NCBI GenBank assembly: GCA_017654735.1
Contig: JADPYG010000089.1
Coordinates: forward strand, 692,001-756,000
Length of the DNA: 64,000 nucleotides
Source: Vishniacozyma victoriae
Lineage: Eukaryota > Basidiomycota > Tremellomycetes > Tremellales > Bulleribasidiaceae
Direction: 5' to 3'
In this document: piece after piece, positions 25,990 through 36,300 of the stretch
How the letters are laid out: every line of letters begins with the position of its first letter
How positions within the stretch are numbered: position 1 is the stretch's first letter
The notes under the pieces: model-generated
What the model was told of the DNA's origin: nothing
The model's database searches: none
The model's input: only the letters and a program-made list of their open reading frames with translations
Made by a program: the position numbers and the translations under genes

Positions 25990-26954
25990 TCAACCTCGAC
26001 CAATGAAAGGCATACCAGCAGCCCTGATCATCAGCCAAGTCATACCCTAAGGAACAGGGGACTCACACAATATTCATCCTCAGCACATCCGTGTCAAGTG
26101 GTAACTTGGCCAAGAACACAAGTGTCTTTCCAACATTCTCAACATCCATCATCGGTTCGACCTTGTTACTCCCATCAGCCTGGAAAGTGCCTTTACTCGA
26201 ATGAGCCGATAAATCGGTTGCCGCATTTCCGATGTCGAGTTGTGTACAGACAATACCATGTTTCCTTCCGTCTAGTGATGTCGAGTGGGTCAGACCGAGG
26301 ATTGCATGTTTGGAGATGGTGTATGAGAATGAGTCTGCTATTAGCTCTTTGTCTTGATGCTGGAATGAAGGCGGCGTACTTGGACGAGGAGAATCGACAG
26401 AAATGGAGCCGTTGTTTACAATCCTTCCTCCCTTTGGAGATTGAGACTTCATAAGGATGAAGGCTTGTTTTGTGCACTGCTCGTTAGCTCTTTCTCCAAG
26501 GGTGTGGGTGTGGAAAGAGACGTACAAGGACGGCAGCCATGATATTGGTCTCCAAGACCTGTCTGAACTTGACCATGTCGTTCTCCTCGATGGGGGAGTC
26601 TCTTAGAAGGTTGATACCGGCGTTCTATCATCAGCTCCTATTTCACACATGAGCATTCATTGTCCCAAGACTCACGTTGAACAGCAGATCAAGCCGACCA
26701 TACTTCTCCTTGACCACACTAAAGATCCTCTCTACATCCTCCTCCTTGCCCATATCTCCGGTCTGGATCTCAATGATGGTACCCTCCTTACAAGCTTCTC
26801 CAGTCTTCTTTAATTCCTCTTCCCGTCTGCCGACCAAGAACAGTACAAGGGGCTGGGAATGTTCCTCGCTAGGGAAAGCTTTAGAGAGGGTGATAGCGCA
26901 TGATCTGCCGATTCCGGCTGATGCTCCTGTGATCAAGATGACTCGGTGGGACAT
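25990..26954 (-). CDS. Short-chain dehydrogenase/reductase, classical type
   Basis: NAD(P)-dependent oxidoreductase of unknown substrate. The N-terminus [20 protein letters not shown] has the TGxxxGxG cofactor motif. The loop [13 protein letters not shown] suggests a preference for NADP (Arg after the second strand), and [15 protein letters not shown] follows. The NAG motif spans an intron. The active site has [10 protein letters not shown] and [15 protein letters not shown] (YxxxK). The C-terminus GMPFIGRG is added by a last short exon after an intron ending GCTGATGATCAG. No neighbour hints at a pathway. Confidence 0.88.
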
Positions 26955-27340
26955 TGTTGTACTGATTTGTAAATTGAAACTTTGGTAAGGTGAATGAATG
27001 GGTTTATAAGTCTGCTTTGGTATCTATCTATGTCTATGTTCTGGATCTAGGGGGAGGAGCACCTCCGGTAATGGACGGTATCACACCGGGGATCGGGCCG
27101 GATGTAGATCTTTGTCATTTACCACGTGTAATCGGACGCGCCTGGTTTGTTTGTCTATTAACGGAAGTATTTCTTCATTGTTGGAGTAATTGTGGATCAA
27201 GACAAGGTTGTCTGACTTTCTACAGCGAAGCCATAGCAGGTGGTATATTATATAGATACTCAACTATCTTGGCTATCAATTGTTTATCACTACCAATCTA
27301 TCCACACGCTCATTAAACCCACCAACAACGAACAACGAAC
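26955..27340. other. Divergent intergenic region
   Basis: About 390 bp between the dehydrogenase start and the next plus-strand gene. It includes a TATATTATATAG-like stretch near 27243-27254, about 90 bp before ATG 27341, which may act as a TATA element. Nothing else was recognised. Confidence 0.4.
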
Positions 27341-28328
27341 ATGCCAATCACAAAGAAGAAAGGCGCAATCTTTGCAATCCACGCAGACACACCCGACAAG
27401 ATATTCAAGGACGGTCCATCCTCTGCCTTCGGTGCTCCTTCGAACGCCATTTCCCCCATCAAAAAGGAAGTACCCAAGCGAAAAGCACTAGTCGTCAAAC
27501 AATCCAAAGCTTTCCCTTCCGAGCCCCTCCAAAGTGAAAAGGAAACCAACAAACCTGCTTTCACTGATGATCTCGTCAAACCCCGAAGCACTGTTCTAAG
27601 GCCGAAAGATCATGCGAAAGAAAAGAGACATCGAGTCCCCAGTGCCGATCAACCCCGACCAGCCACTGCCACCACTTCATCTGTCCAGACGCCTTCAAAG
27701 AAGGCTCGAGTGTTGGATCAGTTGAGAGGTGATGTTACTCCTGCCAACAAGTCTACTGAAGATACGGGCAGCCCCGCATCAAGGACTCGATCCAAGACCA
27801 AGTCCCGACCAGCCCCCTCTCCTCATCATCGAATCCCTATCGTCACTTCTTTGATCTCTATTCATGACGCCAATACCGTCAAACGACCGGCATCCACCCG
27901 ACGATCAGCCATGTCCATTTTCGCCGACGCTGCTTCCAACTCTGAAAACATCCCACCCGCCCCTGTACCAATCAACAAGCAAGTTCTCGACAAGCGAAGG
28001 GGAAATGCAATCATCGACCTACTCGAGATGGCAGGTGAGGATGGACCCGAGGAAGAGGATATGCAAGAGTTTGAAAGGGCTTATGATGAGAATATCAAGT
28101 TGCATAGGATGACCAAGGAAGCTAGGGCTGCGGTGGCAGATGGATCGATCTTGATGCCAAAGCTCAAAGGCAAGGGGAAGGCTGTTAGGTCCGACGGGGC
28201 TCTTAGGGATGTAAGCGAGGCATACGGAGCGTCTGGATCTGAACCCAAGGGTTTCAAGGAACAGAGATCTTGTAGGTAATACACATGTTTCATTTGACCA
28301 TCGCTGATGATTCAGAAGAGATTCATGA
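27341..28328 (+). CDS. Basic, Ser/Thr/Pro-rich protein, unknown function
   Basis: Not recognised. About 314 codons, nearly all in one exon from MPITKKKGAIFAIHADTPDK. The protein is rich in K, R, S, P and T, with bipartite basic stretches (KKEVPKRKALVVK, SRTRSKTKSR), so it is probably nuclear. A more ordered segment is RRSAMSIFADAASNSENIPP, then KQVLDKRRGNAIIDLLEMA and an acidic helix EFERAYDENIKLHRMTKEAR. A final 40-nt intron (ending GCTGATGATTCAG) changes the end to SCRRDS; without splicing it stops at TAA 28277-28279, so the two ends differ by only three residues. The layout recalls fast-evolving cell-cycle regulators, but no degron or domain is clear enough to name one. Confidence 0.7.
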
Positions 28329-29045
28329 ACAAACGACGACATGACACGACCACCCTGAATGTACGAGCTTGTCTTGCTTGATACTCTATCCCTACACCTA
28401 TCAACGCCTACACATACCTTAGTATATATCTATAATGACGTCACGACGATGACGAAGTAATAATGAACCATTCTCTTGTACATACAACTGTACCAGGCTA
28501 TCTATCTTATGCATATCCTGACCGAGATTTCAGGCCTATCAACTTAATGATAGAGATGTTTCAGGCATACTTGCGCTCTGTGCCGAGTGCGAATGTGCGG
28601 ATGGTCGGAGGAGGATGTGGATATCTTCCAGATAGTGACATTCCCCTCTCACTTTCACGACACTCCGTCTGTTACTCATCATCTTATACGGCTTTCTGCA
28701 ATCGGAGCGTACCGCCATAAGACTCCCTGCCGCCGTCCTCTTGATCTCATCTGTATAGGAAACAGAAAGATAATTGAGCGTCTATCCTTATCGCTCATGT
28801 TTGGCTGAGAGGAACGTCCTGACTTATTGCATAACTAGAGGTCAGGGGTGCGCAGGGATTGGTACTCAACCAGAGCGATCGAAGCCGAAAGATATGGAGT
28901 CTGTACCCAGCCTCCTATCATGCTGGCCACGCTGCTACGTTGTGATATGACCAACTGACTGCATATTCAATTCATCTAACAATACCGACTCCTTTTCGCG
29001 TATACGTTCTCGTCAATCATATTTATCGAGCCGTCAAGATCATTT
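28329..29045. other. Convergent intergenic region
   Basis: About 720 bp between two converging genes. Short frames (28463-28720, 28587-28808) lack domains and typical introns. No RNA gene was recognised; it is likely both 3' UTRs. Confidence 0.45.
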
Positions 29046-32000
29046 CTAACCCCTATATCCACCAGGAGGTCCCCAACTACCGTTATCTTGAGGAGGTTGA
29101 TGGTGATGTGGATGATCATGCTGGTTTCCTTGATTATCCCATTGGCCTTGGGGCGGACCCTGTTGATACTGTCCCTGGAAACCGTTGTTGTACTGGTTTC
29201 CACCGTACTGTTGAGGAGGTGGACCACCGTAGTTCTGTTGTTGGCCGTATCCTTGGTTCTGGTTCTGATCGTATCCTCCTTGGTATTGTTGAGGAGGAGG
29301 GGCTTGGTAGGAATTGTATTGCTGCTGAGGAGGGGCGTTATACGAGTTGTACTCCTGCTGGGGGGGCTGATAGTGTTGCTGAGGAGCGGTGTAACCCTGA
29401 CCTGCGGATGGGTCGTTGGGGTCCATTTCTCGCCACGCGTTCGGTCCTCCCGATCCGAATCCTGGTTGCCACGGCTGTTTGTTAGCTATGGCCGGAGACA
29501 TCGACCAAGAAGCTCACCATCTTTCCACCCATGAGATCTTGGGCAGAGTTTAGAATACTGGCGCCGGGCTATATGTTAGCTACTATCGCGTATGAATAGC
29601 CGATTGGCACCATCTACAAGGCGAAATTGTCTTTCGAGTCACGTTCTAGCATCATCAATCAGAATAATGATTGATCGATGATGTGATGGCCGGATTGAAT
29701 GCTATCCATTCCAATCTCTCCGAATCCGCCATAGCCCTCGAGGAAGGTAAAAAAAGAATGGCTCAAGGAGAAATAACTTCGTCCTTGAGATGGAAGAATA
29801 ACTTCATCCTCAAGGCAAAAGTATTTGGAGGAAGGGAATGGAAAGCATTACAGATCAGAATGAAAATGGACATACCATGGAAGCGTTATGGGATGCAAGA
29901 ACACCCTGCAATCCACCTCCCAAAGAACCGTGATTATGCTCGCCCCCACCTGCATCTGAATTGTCGCCAAGTCGCTTGTTCCTGTGCTGTCGGACCGCAT
30001 CGGAAGTCAATCGGTTGAGGATCTCATTCTTGTCTCGACCACATCCCTCGAACCAGGCATGTAGTTTGTCCATCATCATCCTCTGAATCTGGGCTGATCG
30101 TTAGTCCGGCACACAATCGGGTGGTATATTCATGGTTCAGCATGACTGAATGGGAGTGATTGGGTTGGGTAGAAGGATCAAATCGAGAGCTTGGATGGGA
30201 GAGGACAAAGAGGGGGAGGTAGACGATTGCAATGAGAAAGGATTGATTGGGTAGAAGCATCTGATTGAGAGGGAGAGAGGTAGGGGAGTGGGATGTACCA
30301 GAGGAGAAGTAGACAATTGGAAGAGAAAAAGGACATACAATTTGGGTTGTGGAAGTCTGGATGGAAGAGACATTCGAGAATTGGCTCGGTCACCGACTGA
30401 GGATTGATACTGGTATCGTCCCATGCCTTGACGACGAGGTTGACGGAGTACTCGACAATAGTCCTGGCGACCTCACCAGCAGGCTGGTTAAGGATCAAAG
30501 CGAAATGATCTTTGGACAAGAAGGAGTGGGTGGGGTCGGAAGCGTTTCCGTCGTTCCAGACTTCCTCCTGATCGTGGTTGTCGATGACAGCTTGCGAAGT
30601 CTGACCAAGAGCTCCAACGGCGGTACCGATCAATGGCTTGACGAACGGTTCGAGAGTGGTGATGATGAATACCGAAACGTTGTTGGAGATCTTCTCGACC
30701 AAACCAGAAAGTCCAGGGATTTTGTCGATAGTCATTTCAATCTTCTTCATGACCGAATCTCGGAAAGACAAGATGGTCCAGAGAGTATCGTGCATTTGCT
30801 GAGGCGACATTTGGGATGGATCGAGTCCACCAGGTTGTCCAGCTCGCATGTTGGATACGCCATCCATCTCTCGGGTGAGCTGCTCACCATCGCCTCCAGG
30901 CATACTGGTGAATAGAGTTCGGAGGATTTGGGAAGAGGCGTTCTGGCCTTCACCGACTGATCGAGCAGAGTTGACTTTCTGGGTAAGGTCGGAGACGGAG
31001 GCGGCGGACAAGTGATCGGTCGCTTCACCCATCAAGGAGTGGACGAAATCCGCTCCACCAAAAGTACCAGTGATCAACGGGTAGACGTCTCGACCATTGG
31101 GTGCCCTGACTTTGACGTTTCGTCCGACATGGGCAAAGACGTTGTGGTGGCCCATGCTGATGAGAGCGAGTTCACAGAAGTTGGAGTGGGCGGTAAAGTC
31201 CTCACTGGTATCAGTGTGATACGATGTAGTGTACTCACAGAGTGTGAAGGGAGCTACCAAGAAGTCTGAATGCCTCGTATTGGTCATTATCGTTTCCGCT
31301 GTTCTTGTACCTTCTTCCATAGTCGATGCACTCCAGCAATCTCCTCCTGACCAAGGCCTTGGATGTATCCCAGTGTCCCTGTTCTATCATCAGCTCCATC
31401 TCAAGAGATGCACTCACCATTGGCGATGTAGTTCTTCATTCCAGTTCTAGGATCAATCTGGAGTTCCTGAGGATCAACAGGTCCTCGCAATCGACTATCG
31501 AGTCGCCTGGCATCTTGTCCCTCGGCGTAGCCTTTGGGATTATCGATGTGCTCAGTAGGCAAGTAACATCCGAGTCGTTCTGCAGTGACTTCAAATTCGG
31601 CGGTAGCGTATCCATGGGCTATCATCAGTTTTGGACATCCTTTGCCGAAGGCCAAAGGGACGAGCTTACCTAAGAAACCTAGGATCATGACAATGTTGAG
31701 GATAGTTTGGAGATTGGTCTTGGACAGACCAGCGGTATCGACAGCCTAGAGTCAGCTTGACCCTTGAGCATTGAAAAGCGTCCATGTCTATAGAAGACGG
31801 TATCATGGGGCTGACAGTCCCGTGTTGGACAAGACAAGCGGTGCTCTGTGAGACGTTCTTATTAGGTCTATCTGTTTCCTCTGATGGTAGTGTGATAGAG
31901 AGGATAACGATTGCGTACTTGACGCAACGATCAGGTCTTCTCGAGGGATAGGGTGAACAAAAGGGTAGCCATTGCGTACTTGACGCAACAAGCAGTGCCA

Positions 32001-32461
32001 TGTGACACGATCTCAACGAGTCGCGTCGCTTGGTAACGCAGCTCTAAATGGGTAGTCAATCCATCTAAAGCTGCAATTACCGAGGAATCGGTAGGAGGGA
32101 GGGGCATGAGGTAATAATCCAAAGCCGTTGGACTTGATGAAAAATGAGATCATGAAGACTCACTTGACTGTAATCTCGAAGCCAATTTCCAAAATAGACA
32201 CGCTTCACATCGAGAGGGGTAAATTTAGCTCCTCGGGACAAGAATCCACCACCAGCAGCTTTGAAGACTATCTATCAGTCACAATTCAACGAGAAAGGAC
32301 TCACGCTTCTCAATGATATCTTCAATATCACCATGTCGGAACGCTCGGTCCTCGAGATGGGAATAGGAAGGGATATTTCCAGCTCCGAAAGCTGCGACCT
32401 TTGGAGCGAACGATAACGCTACAAGAGCTACGAGTAGGATTAATACTACACTCCTAGACAT
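29046..32461 (-). CDS. HET-C: HET-C/TinC-family secreted or vacuolar protein with Q/Y-rich tail
   Basis: HET-C proteins govern heterokaryon incompatibility in Neurospora and are widespread in fungi. The start at 32461 gives the signal peptide MSRSVVLILLVALVALSFAP, then FGAGNIPSYSHLEDRAFRHG. The core reads LDVKRVYFGNWLRDYSQAVD, LQTILNIVMILGFLG, LGCYLPTEHIDNPKGYAEG, SSLHTLEDFTAHSNFCELAL, GTFGGADFVHSLMGE, and a hydrophobic segment SNNVSVFIITTLEPFVKPLI. The final exon encodes about 150 residues rich in Q, Y, P, G, N. The gene has three long introns (32163-31746, 418 nt; 30338-30094, 245 nt; 29875-29569, 307 nt) where its neighbours have 35-60 nt. Frame and homology support all joins, including DLMGGKMPWQPGFGSGG. 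Confidence 0.9.
31746..32163 (-). other. 418-nt HET-C intron with hairpins and a direct repeat
   Basis: This intron separates RDYSQ from AVDTAGLSK. It contains a hairpin at 32038-32074 (14 bp stem, 9-nt loop), whose two non-Watson-Crick pairs are G-U only on the HET-C sense strand. A perfect 19-nt direct repeat (31910-31928 and 31971-31989) has a core (TTGCGT-5 nt-ACGCAA) that is itself a hairpin. An intron-encoded structured RNA is possible; no C/D or H/ACA boxes were confirmed. Confidence 0.4.
31910..31989. repeat. Two perfect 19-bp direct repeats, each a palindrome
   Basis: ATTGCGTACTTGACGCAAC occurs at 31910-31928 and 31971-31989, 61 bp apart. Flanking sequence is also related: the stretch near 31834-31855 (CAAGCGGTGCTCTGTGAGACG) resembles 31989-32009 (CAAGCAGTGCCATGTGACACG). 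This suggests an old partial tandem duplication. Confidence 0.75.
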
Positions 32462-33374
32462 TGTGGTAGGTAGAGTGTGAAGTATAATGTAGTGATGTGA
32501 ATGGTGATCTACACCGCACCGCACCTTCTATCAGGTACACTCGACTCTGCCTCCACACCGCCACGCTGAAATGACGTTTCAGTGGCCCGCGAGTTTCATC
32601 TGTGGCGGTATCACTTTCCACTTTTCACACTGTGACACTGCAGTCAATCAGCATGTATGCATGTATCCGCCTCCTCTCATACTATCTGTTACTTTCTGAG
32701 ATCCCAACTCAGAGTGCTAGGCTCCTCTGGCCGAGCTCCGCACAACCTTGAAGCCGTGACTTCCTAAGACTGTCAATCATTCTAAACGGCACTAGTATTC
32801 CGGCTCCTACCCTGTTCCTTTACCGATGGATTGACTGGCACTCCTCCATACTCTGGTTCCTATCCTTGTTAGAATCCGACTGGTACTTAACGTACTGCTA
32901 GCGGCATACCAACAGAATCCGAAGCAAGATGGGGACTGACCGGGCACTGTGATCTCACGTGGCGTAGATCACTTAATTAATACCCTCATTTTATTGACAG
33001 ACGCGTCCAAGAAGTCAAAACAACAAACCATGCACAACCAACGACCATCCTTTCATCTATACTTAATAGTCACCCACATCACCAAGGGGTAGTGGTATCG
33101 GACCTGGATCATTGGATTCGCACTGAGCTAATTCATACAGCTATTGCCTTGCAAGTGAGTCAAATTGCCCAACCCATCATCTACTCAACCAAATACACTC
33201 AAAGTGGAGGTCCGAGCGCTCACTTTCAACAAACAAGCCATCACAAGCTGATCACCTAGCATATCATACCGCATACCGCAATCAGTATCATACAACATAT
33301 CATCTATCCGTAACATATACACATCCATGTACTGAGCTTGTCCGGTCCCAAGCATACGACAACCATCTTTCAAG
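32462..33374. other. Divergent intergenic region, HET-C / ApsA-like gene
   Basis: About 910 bp between divergent starts with no supportable gene. The plus-strand half should hold the long promoter or 5' UTR of the large PH-domain gene. No repeat or RNA gene was recognised. Confidence 0.5.
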
Positions 33375-36300
33375 ATGGACGACCCATTCACCCCTACGCC
33401 AGGGGGTAAACTACCCCGAATGCGTTCCCGCCCAAACCTCTCTCATGCACTTCCAGCTCCTCCTTCATCACGCTCAATAGCATCAATGGACCGCTCTCCG
33501 TCGCCTCCACGCCGACAATCTCCAGATATAACCGGAAACATGCTCCGCTCGCACCTTCAAAACTTGCTCGAGCAAAAGTCGACTCAGCTTCAAACGCTAG
33601 GAACGATGGGTCAGGAGATCTTGAAACAGCAGCAGGAATTGGAGGAGCGCATCAGGGATTTCGAAGAGGACGATGATGAAGAAGTTGGGCAGGGCACCAA
33701 GACTAAATTGAAGGAATTGGATGATGCTATGCGAATGTGGGAATCGCAGAATGAGGATATGATGCGGGAGCTCGGAGGAAAGGTGTGTACATGATACGGT
33801 GATCTGGAGAGACTGGCTGATTTCAGGTACCTGATATCATGCCATCAGTCCCTGCGCCATCCTCCCTATCTCGACGACAGAGAAATGCCCAGCACAGAGC
33901 GCTAGATATGGAATTCGCCACTGAAATCGGTCAGAATCTGCTCGTAGAAGTCAGGCGTCTGCAAGCATTACTGAGCGAGCGAGACCGAGCCCTGGAGAAA
34001 TTCAACGAGGAGCGCGATAGCTGGGAGAGCGAGAGGAACGGAATGCTCGCTGCTGTCCGTACTGCCGAGGGAAATACCGGTAAGCTCAATCTATCCTTTA
34101 ATTTGGCCCAAGCTGACGATCAGAACGGTACAAGGAGGAGAACTGGAATCTCGAAGTCAACATGCAAGAACTTCGAGCAACACATGCCGACATGAACGAT
34201 CAACTCATCAAATCAAATCACGAACAAGCTCGTCTCAACAAATCCCTCGTATCCGCTCGAGAAATGGCCGAGTCGCACAAGACTGAAGCAGAAAGGCATG
34301 CTCAGACGCTGGAAGAACTCAAGGTCAAGCATGAGACCGACATGGCTCAGGCTAGGAAGAACACCGCCGGATTACAGCGAGACAAGAGTGATCTGCTGTC
34401 TGAGCTCAATGTCGCTAGACAGAGGCGAGTTAGCGGAGTCAAAGGACGCATGTCACGAGGCGCTTCTCCACTCGTCCACTCTACCCAGGCCGAGGAGGAA
34501 GAAGCGGATGATGAAGATGTATTCGGAGCACCTGGACATAGTCCCAAGAAAAGACCTGGATTCGATGCCAATGACAATGCCCATTCGCCCTCTCAACTAT
34601 ATCAATCCGACTTCGACTCGCCTGATCCTACCCCTAGCAAATATGGTGAACGACTGCGAGCACCACTTGGCGACATGTTTATCCACGAGATTGATCAGCT
34701 ACGTGCTTCGCTGGACAAGGCAAATCAGGAGATCGAGCAACTCAAGTCGGAAGCGACATCTCGAGAAAAGCCCGAAGCTGACGAGTTTGGTGTTGCAGCC
34801 AGTCCCGAAGGCGAGTGGGCTACCGACTTTGGAAGCCGAGGTCGTGGTTCCCGAGGACGCCGGGGACGTGGACGGGGTGTTGTTGCCACTATCGGACGTA
34901 AACTGGGTTTCAAGCGAACCCCCTCTGGTCTCGGAACACCCGGTGCTGGAGACAAGAGCTTCGATTCGGCTAGTTCTGGTACTCCCGACTTGCTCAGGAG
35001 TCGAGGAATTACCCCAGACAGTCCTGGAAGTCCGATGGATTCCAACGAGAGTCTTGTCGGTGGTCCTTCTGCTCTCGCCGATGAATTGGAAGGACAGGCT
35101 CAGTATTCCGATATGTCTACCATGACCGACGAAGTCGCCAAACCCCCTTCGCTGAATCTCTCTACTTCGACTCTTGCTCCTCCTACCTTTTCTGCCGAGT
35201 TGTCTACCCCTAAACGATCAGTATTCGGCGAATCGACAAGACACAATATCTCCTCATCCACTCAGGGCGACAGAACACCAACCAAGACATTCATCGGTCT
35301 CCCCTCCAATCTCAACCAAGCCATGTCCCGCTCTAACTCCAACGACGGAACTACCACAGACGGCGATACCGAATTCGAAGATGCCCGAGAAACGGTCGGG
35401 ACCCTCACTCCAACTCGATCAATCTCGGAACTACCTACCGATAACGAAGCTTACGAAACTGGTCAGGAATGGCATACCGCCGAATCAAGTGCAGACGAGG
35501 GAAGCGACGATGAACGTGATCATACCCTCCGTCGAGGTCAGATGGGACTCGGTCTCGCTGCTGGTGGTGTGGCTGGATGGGCTGCTGCTCAACATGCTCG
35601 TGCTAGTCGAGACAATCTCAGGACCATCGAAAAGATTGTCGAAGTTCCTGTCGACCGTATTGTCGAGGTGGAGAAGATCGTCGAGGTCCCCGTGGATCGC
35701 ATTGTTGAGGTTCCCGTCGACCGAATCGTAGAGGTCGAGAAGATCGTCGAGGTCCCTGTCGACCGAATTGTGGAAGTCGAAACGATCGTTGAAAAGATCG
35801 TCGAAGTCCCCGTCGACCGGATTGTGGAAGTCGAGAAACTCGTAGACCGGATCGTCGAGGTTCCAGTCGACCGAATTGTAGAGGTCGAGAAGCTTGTGGA
35901 CCGAATCGTCGAGGTTCCAGTGGAGAAAATCGTCGAAGTACCAGTGGACCGAATTGTCGAAGTCGAAAAGATTGTCGAGAAGATTGTCGAAGTTCCCGTC
36001 GACCGAATCGTCGAAGTCCCAGTGGAAAAGATTGTGGAAGTCGAGAAAATCGTTCACGTCGAAGTACCGGTCGAAAAGATTGTCGAGGTTCCCGTCGACA
36101 GGATTGTCGAAAAGATTGTCGAAGTCCCCGTTGACCGTATTGTCGAAGTCCCAGTCGACCGTATCGTTGAAGTGGAGAAGATCGTGGAAGTCCCCAAGGA
36201 GGTCATCGTGGAGAAGATCGTGGAAGTACCGGTGGAAATCATCAAGGAGGTGGAGAAGATCGTCGAGGTGCCCAAGGAGGTCATTGTCGAGCGGATCGTG

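Noticed and set aside
29671..30018. Plus-strand frame inside the 307-nt HET-C intron and adjacent exon
   Set aside because: No family features or splice structure; most of it is antisense to HET-C exon and intron.
30349..30915. 188-codon plus-strand frame
   Set aside because: It is antisense to the HET-C core exon and shows no domain.
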